From positions 1 to 50,306 of the IMG/VR virus record IMGVR_UViG_3300042383_000480: DNA of 50,306 nt; one strand, written 5' to 3'. Under the pieces are notes generated by a model. That model was not told the origin of the DNA, did not search any database, and was given only the letters and a program-made list of their open reading frames with translations. This DNA comes from a virus. Position numbers and translations under genes: made by a program. Below are positions 38,101 through 46,304 of this stretch, piece after piece. Each line of letters starts with the position of its first letter. Within the stretch, counting starts at the first letter, position 1.

Positions 38101-38347
38101 ATGCTACTTTTTTAGCATGTTCCATCGCTGCAAGTGTTTGAAAAACTTCACCTGGGATTTTTGTTTTACCTTGTGACCAATATTGCACAGCTGCAAAAGC
38201 GGTTTGTGTATTACCACCGTAAAGCAAGTCAAATGCAATTGAATCTATAATCAATCCAGTATCTCTAGCACATTTTGCTTGATTATATTTCAGTGTTGTT
38301 AACACTGATGTTTTTGTTTTAAACGTATTTAATGGTATTAATGCCAT
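35153..38347 (-). CDS. Virion structural protein with repeated helical C-RD-G domains
   Basis: The product is 1064 residues. It is built from four copies of a helical unit with the signature C-x-R-D-x-G-x-I-x-D-x-x-x-F-D-L-x-x-G-G-N (for example KCARDTGLIIDSIAFDLLYGG and FCKRDIGFIVDC). Copy 3 is split by three beta modules, GTTLTVGG...GQYLQG...GTYITGGSGKIWTVN, encoded at about 36540-37150. Copy 4 is split by a SFIPGNVYTVDYVGTTTDW...FTAVTAGTGNGTA module at about 36000-36160. The end is a separate beta domain. The signature occurs three more times in the upstream gene at 38361. AGAGGAT precedes the ATG. I know similar unnamed structural proteins in marine T4-like phages; the role is unproven, but fibre or baseplate attachment is the natural guess. 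Confidence 0.85.
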   Translation of the reverse strand: MALIPLNTFKTKTSVLTTLKYNQAKCARDTGLIIDSIAFDLLYGGNTQTAFAAVQYWSQGKTKIPGEVFQTLAAMEHAKKVALKIAKSELVSPTPGNTETQVLGTAGSDAAVDIIESEFNLIIDIIENGIAGTTNKIEPNSMVVSDSGMLNASTLLGSNKAFLQEEVKAFVDDMFYTGYKYDQVKCARDTGLIIDSLAFDLLFGGSTQSTFSALQYWGQGNTSIPAEALQTLAAIDYIKSMMLDIISNQSITASNGNTLTQITNTTLYVSDTYSTTINELFGIITGIINNGTNGVTDQIISNGLITTDELLLDVYSLIQANKKFVQSEIDAWISNNIAIATSSASIWYNFVYNRDNCYRDVGYIIDCISFDLIYGGNRQSIQAGTYYYEFSNASQLSVNSGQFTSTESTISGTTLTVGGVISGTIAIGQYLQGTNVISGTYITGGSGKIWTVNNTQNVATTAISSIPLLPYFTSTASMIIGTTLTIGGTLVGTVAKGQYITGSGITDGTYIISGSGTTWTVSNVHNIGTPISITTAKFSSTSSYISGTTLTISGLAPNSVIAKGQYISGNNVIAGTYIVSGSGTTWTVNKNQNVSTTNISSYGSYGVSDEVSQSISAYNYLKDLVKMVIEGQPVAGIYQNDVKQVITTSYGTSLQSEIAEKNIDLITNIILNGPSTATEIKPISLEPSIDTSTINAFEILLANKNFLKAEVIEYINTTTQSGFTYVTRYDAGSFIPGNVYTVDYVGTTTDWNTIAGTTGITYTHGSTFTAVTAGTGNGTATADFCKRDIGFIVDCIRFDLEHSGNRQAIQAGVYYYNNSSTTSVVASEKTDTLNAYNYMGIVMAGVLQNTRLTQPFVQNELNGTKYVTAPYQTDVQMFISLQPSTTSVVTSMYNLISNTLYPIINLGPSMAPTRVPIGLTASTNTDIVKGFNLLMANKDYIIAEVIGYMDSLNTPNTTKIYTAPPGVTGIVLMAQVSNVTNHTITVTFAHYRNLPVFADPATLNGYQSGDTVTEIVKEFSIPPNDSASLIQGKMIIESFDSIVAYASESSGLKVTLSILETANA
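36540..37150 (-). repeat. Three tandem beta-module cassettes
   Basis: Three consecutive copies of a unit of roughly 60 residues share the pattern SGTTLT(V/I)GG...GQYI.G...GTYI.SGSGTTWTV..NQN. They interrupt the third helical repeat of the host protein. A related unit is found in the giant fibre gene (about 29450-29640). Confidence 0.75.
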
Positions 38348-38360
38348 GTATTAAATCCTC

Positions 38361-41300
38361 TTAACCTTCAATTGCTAATATAAACGGAGTTATTTCTGCA
38401 AATAAACTTTTTTGGAATGTTCTTCCGCTTAGAACACCAGTTGCCTGACTGATTACCAATCCAGGTCCAATTCTAAAATCACCATTCTGATCAGTAGATG
38501 TGAAAAATACTTTCCCACCATCCAACATGTTTACTTCATTTGGTTGTTTTGGATCAACTCGACCAACTTGTGGGAGTGCACCATAATTTGTTCCAGCACC
38601 AACATATTCAAATAGGTATCCAGATGCCGACATATAACTTCTTTGGTAAAAATTAACTATCGCACCATCTGGGAATAAATTGTAATCAGTAACACTATCT
38701 TCCAATGTAACAATATGATATGTACCAGGTCTTGAAAAATATGATAATGCTGAGTATACTGCATTATAATTTCCACCAGCCACTAAATCATATGCAAGAT
38801 TAGTACATATTAATGCTACATCTCGTCTGCATTTAGTTGAATTGTAGATCAGTCTATACCAATTTGATTCTGGTATAGCTAATGCAACCTGTGACTTAAT
38901 AAAAGCTGTTATTTCTTCTACAAAAAATTGTAAATTTTTCAATATTAATTGTGCAGCATCCCCATCAGATGGTACAACTTGACCAACTTTAACAGGGGTT
39001 GGTGCTGATTCATACCCATTCTTCAATGTATCAATTACTATATTTATCAATGTTTCAACTCTATTAGCTGATGCGGTGCCATCGTATGCAGTATCCAATA
39101 CTTGTTCTACATATGTTTGGTTAACTTCAGTTGGAGTATTTGAAATTACATTCAATAGTAATGTACTTAAATACTGCAATGATGCAACTTCTGGATTATC
39201 CGAATCGAGACCAGTATTTGTTGTAATTTGTGCAGTTGGTAGAATACTATCGCTTGCATTAATACTTGTTTTATCGGATCGTAATGACGGATTATTGGAT
39301 GGTTCACTTGATAATATAGTATAATATGCCTTTCCGCACGTAAATAAAGTAAAATAACTTGGATTATTTACGTCACCACCAGATAATTTAACTGGTTTAT
39401 TAAAATAAATGGTTTCGGGCCCAATGTCACTAATAATTGTTCCATCTTGTAAATAAGGCGTAAATTCATTTGTAACTGGATTTGTTACACCATAACTACC
39501 ATATTGATCTCTAACGTATACTGTTTGACCAATATACATGTTATCAACCTCAATGCCAGACAAAAATAATGATCCAGCAGTAATAGTAGGAAAAGTAATA
39601 GTTGCTGTTAAAAATCCCGATTTTCCTTGTGCATTTACATAAGTAATAGGTGGTTCTACTTCCATCATTAGCGCAATATGTGGTCTATTCGCAGTATCTG
39701 GAACAAATACGCACACTCTTTGTTTGTACGGAAAGAACCCAGATTGATAATTTATATTATATTCAAATGATTTTGATATATCATTAAATGAAGATGCAGA
39801 CGGATTATATACCGTCCCTGAAAATTCACGCGGTCCATATCCCTTTGAAATCATACAGTATGTCCCAAAGTTGGCGTTTGAGTTTGTGATAGAGGCAATA
39901 CCACCATTATCCGCTTGTACCGCAATTGAGCTAAAAATGGTAAATACTGATACTAACTGAACATATCCACGGTTAGTTACTCGAACCCCGCGTCCACCCT
40001 GATTCACTTGTGTGAAAGCATCTGCTACGAATGATCTAACAGGTGAATTATCAGTAACAACATCACCATCAATTAACATTCCACCCATAGCACCCCATGG
40101 ATCACAGCGTCTATTTGCCCAGACATCAGGTATATTTGCGTCAATTAATGGATATACGGTAGTGAAACCAAAGTACAAGGTAGAGAAATTACCTATACCA
40201 ACAGTTGGTTTGTCTAATACAACACTATATTGAGTTCCAGTTTGAAGTGAAACAGACACAACTTTAGTTGATTGTTGAACATTATCCGCACTAACCCCAG
40301 TTGCAGAAAATAATGCAGTACCAGAATATTTGATTGGTGCTACTTCGACCCCGTTATTAACTATGTTAGAAATAATTTGCATATTTCTTACGATAGTTGG
40401 TACTGTTATAATTCCATTTGTTAAATTTTCTGTTTCAGTATTAGCTACTACTTTAATTTGTGTTTGATTATTTCCGGTAGTTTTTATAACAGTGTCACTT
40501 TTAACAATACTTTGTAATACATCAGAAATTCGGGTAAATGCATCAGTACAAATAGTTAATTCAAGTTGTTGTAAAACAAGTTCAGTTGCTCGATAATATG
40601 AAGTACCAATTTCAATTGCACGTGAGTTTCCACCTAACAATATATCTTGAGAAATGGCATCAACTATATATCCAGTATCTCGTTCACTTTTATCTGGATC
40701 ATAGATAAATGATGGATATTTTGATGAAATATATGCAGTGATTTCTTTTTGAATAAACACTTTATTCAATTGTATTAATATTTCCGCACTATCTAACCCA
40801 AATTCTGGCCCAGTGCTATAATATATTGTTGGTGCATTAGCAATATCATCTATAATTTTTTTAATTATTCCAATATTTTTAGTAAACGGTATCAATGCAA
40901 TATTACCACCGGTTAAAGTTGGATTAATCCATTGAAGAGTTACATTATCACCAGATACAATATTTGGGGCTTGGGTATTATTTACGATGGATGCAATCAG
41001 AGTAACAATATAATTCAATGCTGACTTAGTTTGTTCTGTTTCACCAGCAATATAACTTACAACACCATTCCAGTATGCAACACCCGCTTGAACGGATTTT
41101 GAATTGCCGCCAAATGTTGTATCAAATAAGACATGCTCTATAATTGTAGCGATATCACGTCTACATTTTTCCCTATCATACACAAAAGTAGGATATTGTT
41201 GAGCAATATATTCTAAAACTTGCTCTTGAATAAATTTAACATTTGCAAGAATTAATGTTCTTGCTGAAAAGAAACCTTGTTGTTGTGGGGCTGTATTAAT

Positions 41301-42200
41301 TGACATACCTGGTACAATAGAACCGTATGACACATCAACAGTTATTTCATTTAATCCCTCGGTGAAGGTTGTTGTCCCAATAGCTTCTGGTACTTGAACT
41401 GTTTGATTTGGGATAAACATTGAGCCATCATACAGCCATGGTCCAGTTTGGTTAGTACAGTTCTGAACATATGGTGATTTATATACAGTAATTTTACCTG
41501 TTTTTAATTTATAATTCGATATTGTTGCGGTTGCATTACTAGAAATGGTAATTTGTGTTCCAGAATCAATTGATACCACAGTTGCCCCAGTTGGTATGAA
41601 ATTACCAGCATTATCTATGCCTATGATTTCCATACCTATAACAATATTGTCAGTTGAACTAATACCAGTAATATAACTACGTTGATCAGTGATAGTTCCA
41701 GTAAATGAAAATCCATAATTTATTGGAAATGATACTGTATACGCACCACGATCTAAATTAGGATCTACAATACCACTCCTACCATTAATAAACTGTAGTT
41801 GTGCTAGATAGCATGAGCTATTAACATGGAATAGATCTTGTGTTTTATTAATAGGTTCTAACATGGTTGTTCTTAAATCGCTACCAATTACTGATGTATA
41901 TGGTTTGATAACAATAGGATTATTTTCATAATAATGTCCTGATGCAACTTTAATTGTAGTACCAGGTTGATATAATGGAGATTTAACTGCACCGCTTACC
42001 GTTCTGCAAGCTCTTGTAGGATCTTGTGCTGAACCATCATTAGTATCAGTTCCATCCATAGTTACGTATAATACATTGGTTACTACTGGCGCTGTACCAT
42101 ATGGCTTTCCATTAACCAAAAAGTCACTATCAATTACTGTTTTACCAGAATTTAATTTAACTATGTAATCGCCTTGGTCAACATTTATTACTCTTGACAT
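38361..42200 (-). CDS. Beta-helical virion structural protein with C-RD-G domains
   Basis: The product is 1279 residues. The N-terminal part is a pectate-lyase-like beta-helix (VLYVTMDGTDTNDGSAQDPTRACRTV, IKVASGHYYENNPIVIKPYTSVIGSD), clearly paralogous to the protein at 31282. Three helical units of the type seen in the downstream gene are embedded (KCRRDIATIIEHVLFDTTFGGN, SERDTGYIVDAISQDILLGGN, KCRRDVALICTNLAYDLVAGGN). The C-terminus (GAGTNYGALPQVG, GGKVFFTSTDQNGDFRIGPGL) also has a counterpart in the middle of the 31282 protein. AAGGAG precedes the ATG, and an 8-bp hairpin lies between the upstream stop and this start. It is likely a baseplate or fibre-network protein. Confidence 0.87.
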   Translation of the reverse strand: MSRVINVDQGDYIVKLNSGKTVIDSDFLVNGKPYGTAPVVTNVLYVTMDGTDTNDGSAQDPTRACRTVSGAVKSPLYQPGTTIKVASGHYYENNPIVIKPYTSVIGSDLRTTMLEPINKTQDLFHVNSSCYLAQLQFINGRSGIVDPNLDRGAYTVSFPINYGFSFTGTITDQRSYITGISSTDNIVIGMEIIGIDNAGNFIPTGATVVSIDSGTQITISSNATATISNYKLKTGKITVYKSPYVQNCTNQTGPWLYDGSMFIPNQTVQVPEAIGTTTFTEGLNEITVDVSYGSIVPGMSINTAPQQQGFFSARTLILANVKFIQEQVLEYIAQQYPTFVYDREKCRRDIATIIEHVLFDTTFGGNSKSVQAGVAYWNGVVSYIAGETEQTKSALNYIVTLIASIVNNTQAPNIVSGDNVTLQWINPTLTGGNIALIPFTKNIGIIKKIIDDIANAPTIYYSTGPEFGLDSAEILIQLNKVFIQKEITAYISSKYPSFIYDPDKSERDTGYIVDAISQDILLGGNSRAIEIGTSYYRATELVLQQLELTICTDAFTRISDVLQSIVKSDTVIKTTGNNQTQIKVVANTETENLTNGIITVPTIVRNMQIISNIVNNGVEVAPIKYSGTALFSATGVSADNVQQSTKVVSVSLQTGTQYSVVLDKPTVGIGNFSTLYFGFTTVYPLIDANIPDVWANRRCDPWGAMGGMLIDGDVVTDNSPVRSFVADAFTQVNQGGRGVRVTNRGYVQLVSVFTIFSSIAVQADNGGIASITNSNANFGTYCMISKGYGPREFSGTVYNPSASSFNDISKSFEYNINYQSGFFPYKQRVCVFVPDTANRPHIALMMEVEPPITYVNAQGKSGFLTATITFPTITAGSLFLSGIEVDNMYIGQTVYVRDQYGSYGVTNPVTNEFTPYLQDGTIISDIGPETIYFNKPVKLSGGDVNNPSYFTLFTCGKAYYTILSSEPSNNPSLRSDKTSINASDSILPTAQITTNTGLDSDNPEVASLQYLSTLLLNVISNTPTEVNQTYVEQVLDTAYDGTASANRVETLINIVIDTLKNGYESAPTPVKVGQVVPSDGDAAQLILKNLQFFVEEITAFIKSQVALAIPESNWYRLIYNSTKCRRDVALICTNLAYDLVAGGNYNAVYSALSYFSRPGTYHIVTLEDSVTDYNLFPDGAIVNFYQRSYMSASGYLFEYVGAGTNYGALPQVGRVDPKQPNEVNMLDGGKVFFTSTDQNGDFRIGPGLVISQATGVLSGRTFQKSLFAEITPFILAIEG

Positions 42201-42216
42201 TTATACTCCTTAGATA

Positions 42217-42236
42217 GAGGGTTCTTGCGAACCCTC
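42217..42236 (-). other. Intergenic hairpin with GCAA loop
   Basis: Minus-strand RNA forms a perfect 8-bp stem GAGGGTTC/GAACCCTC closed by a GNRA-type GCAA loop, 16 bases before the ATG at 42200 and without a U-tract. It may be a stability or processing element, not a terminator. Confidence 0.65.
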
Positions 42237-42252
42237 AGTTGTTATGTTTTTA

Positions 42253-43215
42253 TTAAGTGTTTGCGATTTGTACGTTTACACCGGTTGCTAAGTATGGTTG
42301 TACTGGATAAGCTTTAGTACCGCTCGCTCCATTCATTGTCCATTCAACAGCTGCACCAGTTGCAAACTCCCAGCCAGAACCACCAGTTGCTTGGGTTAAA
42401 GTTGCTTTATGGGCAGTCAATTTAGTAACATAATAAGTTTTGCTACTTGCATCAGTTGCAATAATATTAGCTTCACCAGCTACTAACGATCCAGATGCTT
42501 TTGCAACTAATTTAACGACACCAGTATTAGTACCGTCTGTTACTTTATAACGATTGGTAGATACTTGTTTGATAATATCAACTAATACGGCAGAACCACC
42601 GGTTAGATAAGCAGTCATACTGATTGCGTTTTCTTGATTTCCAACTGTACCAACAATACCGGTATCAACTAACATGTTTACAGTTGGCGTACCTGGTAAT
42701 GTTGCGGACCCAGCAAATGATGCAGTTGCATCAACTGAGTGTGAATAACCAGAACCTTGTTTTGTAATTGTGATAGATTTAGCACGATATGTAATTACAA
42801 TTGTAGCTAAAGTTCCAGTACCACCGGTAACTGCCTGTGCACCAGCTGCCAATGCAGTGAATGAACCACGGTTAACTGGTGTTAATCCAGTAATTGAACC
42901 AGAACCGTCAACAGTAATACTAAAAGTTGCACTTCCTACACTAACAACATCAGTAACAAGGTATCCGGAACCTGCGTTACCACCAACAACTGTTGCACTT
43001 AAAACTTCTGAAACAACTGTACCAGTTGCAGTTTCAGCACCTTCTGCCAATAAATCTGGATTACTGAAAGTAATAGTTGGACGAACGGTATATGATCCCA
43101 ATGTGCCCAGTGTAACACTAGCGACTGAAGTACCACCGATGCCAGAATCAGTAGTTGAGGTAGATGAACCGATGTTACGGTTGCCGAAATATTTTTTATT
43201 TAAAGGTCTTCCCAT
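42253..43215 (-). CDS. Virion structural protein of unknown role (MGRPLNKKYFGN family)
   Basis: The product is 320 residues. The opening MGRPLNKKYFGNRN is a phrase I associate with a structural protein next to the fibre genes in marine T4-like phages. The body is Gly/Thr/Val/Ala-rich beta sequence with short repeats of the kind GGNAGSGYLVTDVVSVGSA, QGSGYSHSVDATASFAG and LGSYTVRPTITFSNP, the same GSGY cassette as in the 31282 protein. The end GGSGWEFATGAAVEWTMNG...VQPYLATGV forms a final beta domain. An AGGAG ribosome site is present, and a GATAAATA late promoter lies about 90 bases upstream, after the capsid gene terminator. It is the first gene of the long fibre unit. Confidence 0.8.
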   Translation of the reverse strand: MGRPLNKKYFGNRNIGSSTSTTDSGIGGTSVASVTLGTLGSYTVRPTITFSNPDLLAEGAETATGTVVSEVLSATVVGGNAGSGYLVTDVVSVGSATFSITVDGSGSITGLTPVNRGSFTALAAGAQAVTGGTGTLATIVITYRAKSITITKQGSGYSHSVDATASFAGSATLPGTPTVNMLVDTGIVGTVGNQENAISMTAYLTGGSAVLVDIIKQVSTNRYKVTDGTNTGVVKLVAKASGSLVAGEANIIATDASSKTYYVTKLTAHKATLTQATGGSGWEFATGAAVEWTMNGASGTKAYPVQPYLATGVNVQIANT

Positions 43216-43301
43216 TTGATTGTCTCCTATGACGTTTTGGGTCTACGCAGTGGGGTACTGCATAAATCTTGAATTATTTCAAGACATATTAATAGACAAT
43301 G

Positions 43302-43309
43302 TATTTATC
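43302..43309 (-). promoter_or_regulatory. Late promoter GATAAATA for the fibre unit
   Basis: The minus strand reads GATAAATA in the 173-base gap after the capsid gene terminator, about 86 bases before the ATG at 43215. The rest of that gap shows no other gene. Confidence 0.65.
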
Positions 43310-43341
43310 CAAAATACAATAATAGTATTTAGATAATAAAA

Positions 43342-43361
43342 AAGGGCACCTAAGTGCCCTT
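43342..43361 (-). terminator. Rho-independent terminator after the major capsid gene
   Basis: Minus-strand RNA has the perfect 8-bp stem AAGGGCAC/GTGCCCTT with a 4-base loop followed by a U-run. It lies 27 bases after the capsid stop codon. Confidence 0.9.
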
Positions 43362-43388
43362 CCTTATAAGTTACACTTAAAGTATAAA

Positions 43389-44555
43389 TTAGCTAAAACG
43401 AACGTTTGCGCTAGTAATTCTAACTAAACCTAAGTAGTCAGCAGCATTACCTAAAGATGATGCTGTGTTGCTCAACTCTACGTAACCGTAACGAGTTAAG
43501 AAGCTAACAACTGGTTCAAATGTAGATGGATCTAACACAACACCACTGCTCATTAATGGGATATATGGGCAGTAGAACGCTGGAGCATCAGATTCTGAAG
43601 CACCTTTGTAACCAACCAAGATATCGGTTGCATCATTTGCGTAGCTGTTTACATAAACTTTCAATGCATTGTTTAAAGTACCAACAAATTTTGTGTTAGT
43701 TGGAGCTTCAAAAGTACCTTCTGTAGTACGAGCAAAAGCTGAAGTAGTAGCAGATTGTAAAATTGTTAATGCAAATGGAGAAACAACAGCATAGTTACCA
43801 GCACCACGGCGTGTACGTTGTGCAATCAAGTTGCTTACACGGTTGATTTGGATTGCCAATGCAGCATGTTCGTCACCAACGAAAGTTGCAGTACCAGAAA
43901 CTTGTGCTTGATCATAAGTTTGTGTTGGTGTACCAGCTAAGTTGATTAAAGAACTAATAATTTCTTGGTCAATTTCAGCTGTAATTTCTTGTGCCAACGC
44001 AGCCATAATTTCTGCTTCAACGTCAATACCTTGTTGTGCTTGAGCATCTTGTGCTGCTTCAAATGTCCAACGAGCACTCAATTTACGAGTTTTCGCTTCA
44101 ACAGTTTGTTTCAAGATTTGGATGCTCATTCTTTTACCAGCAACACCTTCTAAAGACGCAGTTGATGATGCACCAGCTGGGCTTGAATCGTTACCTGAAT
44201 ATGCTTCCGCAATTTTGAATGGTGATAATGCTTCTTCACCTGCAGTTACGCCAGTTGCATTGTCTGCATAACGTACACGCAATGTGTGAATTTGGCCAAC
44301 AGGACCGGTCATTGGTTGAACACCAACTAATTCGTTAGCAATAACGGTTGGCATAACACGGCGAATTACTGGTAAAATTACACGGTTTAAAGTTGCAACG
44401 TTACCTGCAGATGTACCACCAGCAGTTGCGCTTTCTGATAAGTATCTACGAGTGTTTTCTAAAGTAACACCCATCATTGTTTTTTTAGTTCCCTGTAGAC
44501 CTTCTAATAGGGCTTCTTTCGTTTCCGCCCAACGGCCATTAAGTAGTTCTGACAT
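43389..44555 (-). CDS. 23: Major capsid protein (gp23-like)
   Basis: This HK97-fold capsid subunit is 388 residues, shorter than T4 gp23 (521). Family phrases are IRRVMPTVIANELVGVQPMTGPVGQIHTLRVRYA, GKRMSIQILKQTVEAKTRKLSARWTFEAAQDAQ, IDVEAEIMAALAQEITAEIDQEII and SPFALTILQSA. The part corresponding to the T4 insertion domain seems reduced. A likely gp21 cleavage site (L-x-E) is LSE41-SATAGG, which would remove the first 41 residues and leave about 347. AAGGAG precedes the ATG 17 bases after the scaffold stop. The terminator that follows isolates the head unit from the fibre genes. Confidence 0.97.
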   Translation of the reverse strand: MSELLNGRWAETKEALLEGLQGTKKTMMGVTLENTRRYLSESATAGGTSAGNVATLNRVILPVIRRVMPTVIANELVGVQPMTGPVGQIHTLRVRYADNATGVTAGEEALSPFKIAEAYSGNDSSPAGASSTASLEGVAGKRMSIQILKQTVEAKTRKLSARWTFEAAQDAQAQQGIDVEAEIMAALAQEITAEIDQEIISSLINLAGTPTQTYDQAQVSGTATFVGDEHAALAIQINRVSNLIAQRTRRGAGNYAVVSPFALTILQSATTSAFARTTEGTFEAPTNTKFVGTLNNALKVYVNSYANDATDILVGYKGASESDAPAFYCPYIPLMSSGVVLDPSTFEPVVSFLTRYGYVELSNTASSLGNAADYLGLVRITSANVRFS

Positions 44556-44572
44556 TTAATTTCTCCTTAAAT

Positions 44573-45661
44573 TTAAAGCCCAGCGAGTCTACGGATATCT
44601 ATAATGTTTGATTCCGATTCGCTGCTACGATTAGTTTTGGAAGTTTTATTTCCAGTTATTTCTTTAGCTTCTACGAGTGCTTGTCTCTTTTGAGGAGCAT
44701 TGCCAGCAATAACCGCTGGAAGGTACTTTTCGAAACTTTCAGTTAATTTAGAAGTTTTTACACTTTCCATTAATTCACTCATGATTGAACGCTGTTCACT
44801 ATTTAGAGGTGATAGTAATTCGCCCATGATTTCTTTTCTTTGTTGAGCTTCCTTCAACATACGAATTTCTGCTTGTTTACTTTCTAAGATTTTCTCTGCA
44901 GATAAAACAGCTTTAGCTGCCTCTTGCATTGCTTGATCTTTCATGTCTATGACTTTGAGTAATTTAGCAGTTTCGGATTTTTCGTTCAAATAACTGGTTT
45001 GATATTCTGCTGCAAATGCTTCGAATAATTTACGACCGAATTCTGAACGGCGAGCTGCTTCGATGTCTTCTTTAAGAGATGTAATTTCTGAGCGTAAGCC
45101 CTTGTTTACAACACTTTCAACCATTTTTGCAGCACGATGAACAAACTGTTCTTTTACTTTTTTGATTTCTTGACGACCTTCACGTAAAACTCTTACTTTG
45201 GTTTCCGCCAATTCCTCTTTATCTTTATAGAACTCTGTAATTTCTTGAGCTAGAGCTTCAACTACGAAATTTTCTAGAGTTTCAAATTTACTAACCATTT
45301 GCATTTGATCTTCGTGCAATTCTTTAACTTCTGATGCTAATTGACGTGTTACGAATTTTTTCATAACATTAGCACTTTCAGTCATTTTTTTAGCATACTT
45401 AACTTTCATTTCTGCTAATTGTCTACGATCTTCTGCGAATTCTCCGATTTCACCAACAAGTTGATCAGAGATCATACGATCTACTGCTTCAATCATGGTG
45501 TTTTTATCGTGTTCGTATTTTTGTGCAAACTCTTCACGTAATACTTGAGCAACTTGTTCACGATTTTCTAAAATCTTACGATCCCAAGCTTGTTCAATTG
45601 ACTCTTTGATCTCTCCAGAAATCACGTTGTTTTCAAATAATTTGTTTAATGCTTCCAACAT
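44573..45661 (-). CDS. 22: Prohead scaffold / core protein (gp22-like)
   Basis: This is the major internal scaffold around which gp23 assembles and which gp21 then degrades. The 362 residues are nearly all charged helix with long coiled-coil stretches (EDRRQLAEMKVKYAKKM, HEDQMQMVSKFETLENFV, KDKEELAETKVRVLREGRQE). The opening MLEALNKLFENNVISGEIKE is characteristic of the family. The length compares with 269 in T4 gp22. GGGAG precedes the ATG. An 8-bp hairpin lies 26 bases upstream, inside the end of gene 21. Gene order 21-22-23 is as in T4. Confidence 0.93.
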   Translation of the reverse strand: MLEALNKLFENNVISGEIKESIEQAWDRKILENREQVAQVLREEFAQKYEHDKNTMIEAVDRMISDQLVGEIGEFAEDRRQLAEMKVKYAKKMTESANVMKKFVTRQLASEVKELHEDQMQMVSKFETLENFVVEALAQEITEFYKDKEELAETKVRVLREGRQEIKKVKEQFVHRAAKMVESVVNKGLRSEITSLKEDIEAARRSEFGRKLFEAFAAEYQTSYLNEKSETAKLLKVIDMKDQAMQEAAKAVLSAEKILESKQAEIRMLKEAQQRKEIMGELLSPLNSEQRSIMSELMESVKTSKLTESFEKYLPAVIAGNAPQKRQALVEAKEITGNKTSKTNRSSESESNIIDIRRLAGL

Positions 45662-45674
45662 GTGATTCTCCCTA

Positions 45675-46301
45675 TTATTGGAGGTTGCCTATTATATTTA
45701 ATAGGCTCTCTTTGAGATATTTTTGCGCCATCGGATCACCCTTCACTTCTTGCGCTATACGCAATGCACTATAACCACCTTTATTGTTTAAAAGGTGTTC
45801 ATAAATTGGTGTAGGATATGCTCCTGGAGCACTGGGCTGAGCTACCATATCTACTGTGATAATCTCAAAATCTGATACTTCATTTGAACCGTCATTACTG
45901 ACATTTCCAGAACCTCTAGAGGAGACACCTAATTTAACGCCGCTTTCCAACATTGTTTTAATTAGTTGTCCCATAGGGGTTGGCAAGATTTTAAGCTTGC
46001 CATAACCATTTGGACCATCCATCCACATATTAGTTATCATATGTGATACACGGTCCAAATTTATTTTTAGATCATCTGGATGATCTACTTCTCCGAGTAC
46101 GGAATAACCGTTCTGAATCTGATCATTAAGGGTCTTAACAGCCTTGCTAATCTCACTCACAGGGTAAACACGTTGATTTGCATTGCGGATACCTCCTTGA
46201 ATGCAGATACCCGACATATGCAAGTTTTTACCTTCTCTATCGTCAGATTCAACGATTATCTGTGCTTCGTTAAAACTTAGATTTTCTCGGAGATGCAACA
46301 T
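45675..46301 (-). CDS. 21: Prohead core protease (gp21-like)
   Basis: This serine protease sits in the prohead core and cuts scaffold and capsid proteins after L-x-E-type sites. The 208 residues show the catalytic His in GEVDHP (H74) and the catalytic Ser in LGVSSRGSG (S127 or S128), followed by FEIITVDMVAQPSAPGA, the typical substrate-binding end. The length matches T4 gp21 (212). No strong ribosome site is visible; the start lies just after the stop of the core gene upstream, so coupling is likely. Confidence 0.95.
   Translation of the reverse strand: MLHLRENLSFNEAQIIVESDDREGKNLHMSGICIQGGIRNANQRVYPVSEISKAVKTLNDQIQNGYSVLGEVDHPDDLKINLDRVSHMITNMWMDGPNGYGKLKILPTPMGQLIKTMLESGVKLGVSSRGSGNVSNDGSNEVSDFEIITVDMVAQPSAPGAYPTPIYEHLLNNKGGYSALRIAQEVKGDPMAQKYLKESLLNIIGNLQ
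45687..45706 (-). other. Hairpin at the end of gene 21
   Basis: Minus-strand RNA can form the perfect 8-bp stem GCCUAUUA/UAAUAGGC around AAUA within the last codons of gene 21, 26 bases before the gene 22 ATG. It might tune the 21/22 expression ratio. Confidence 0.5.
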
Positions 46302-46304
46302 ATC

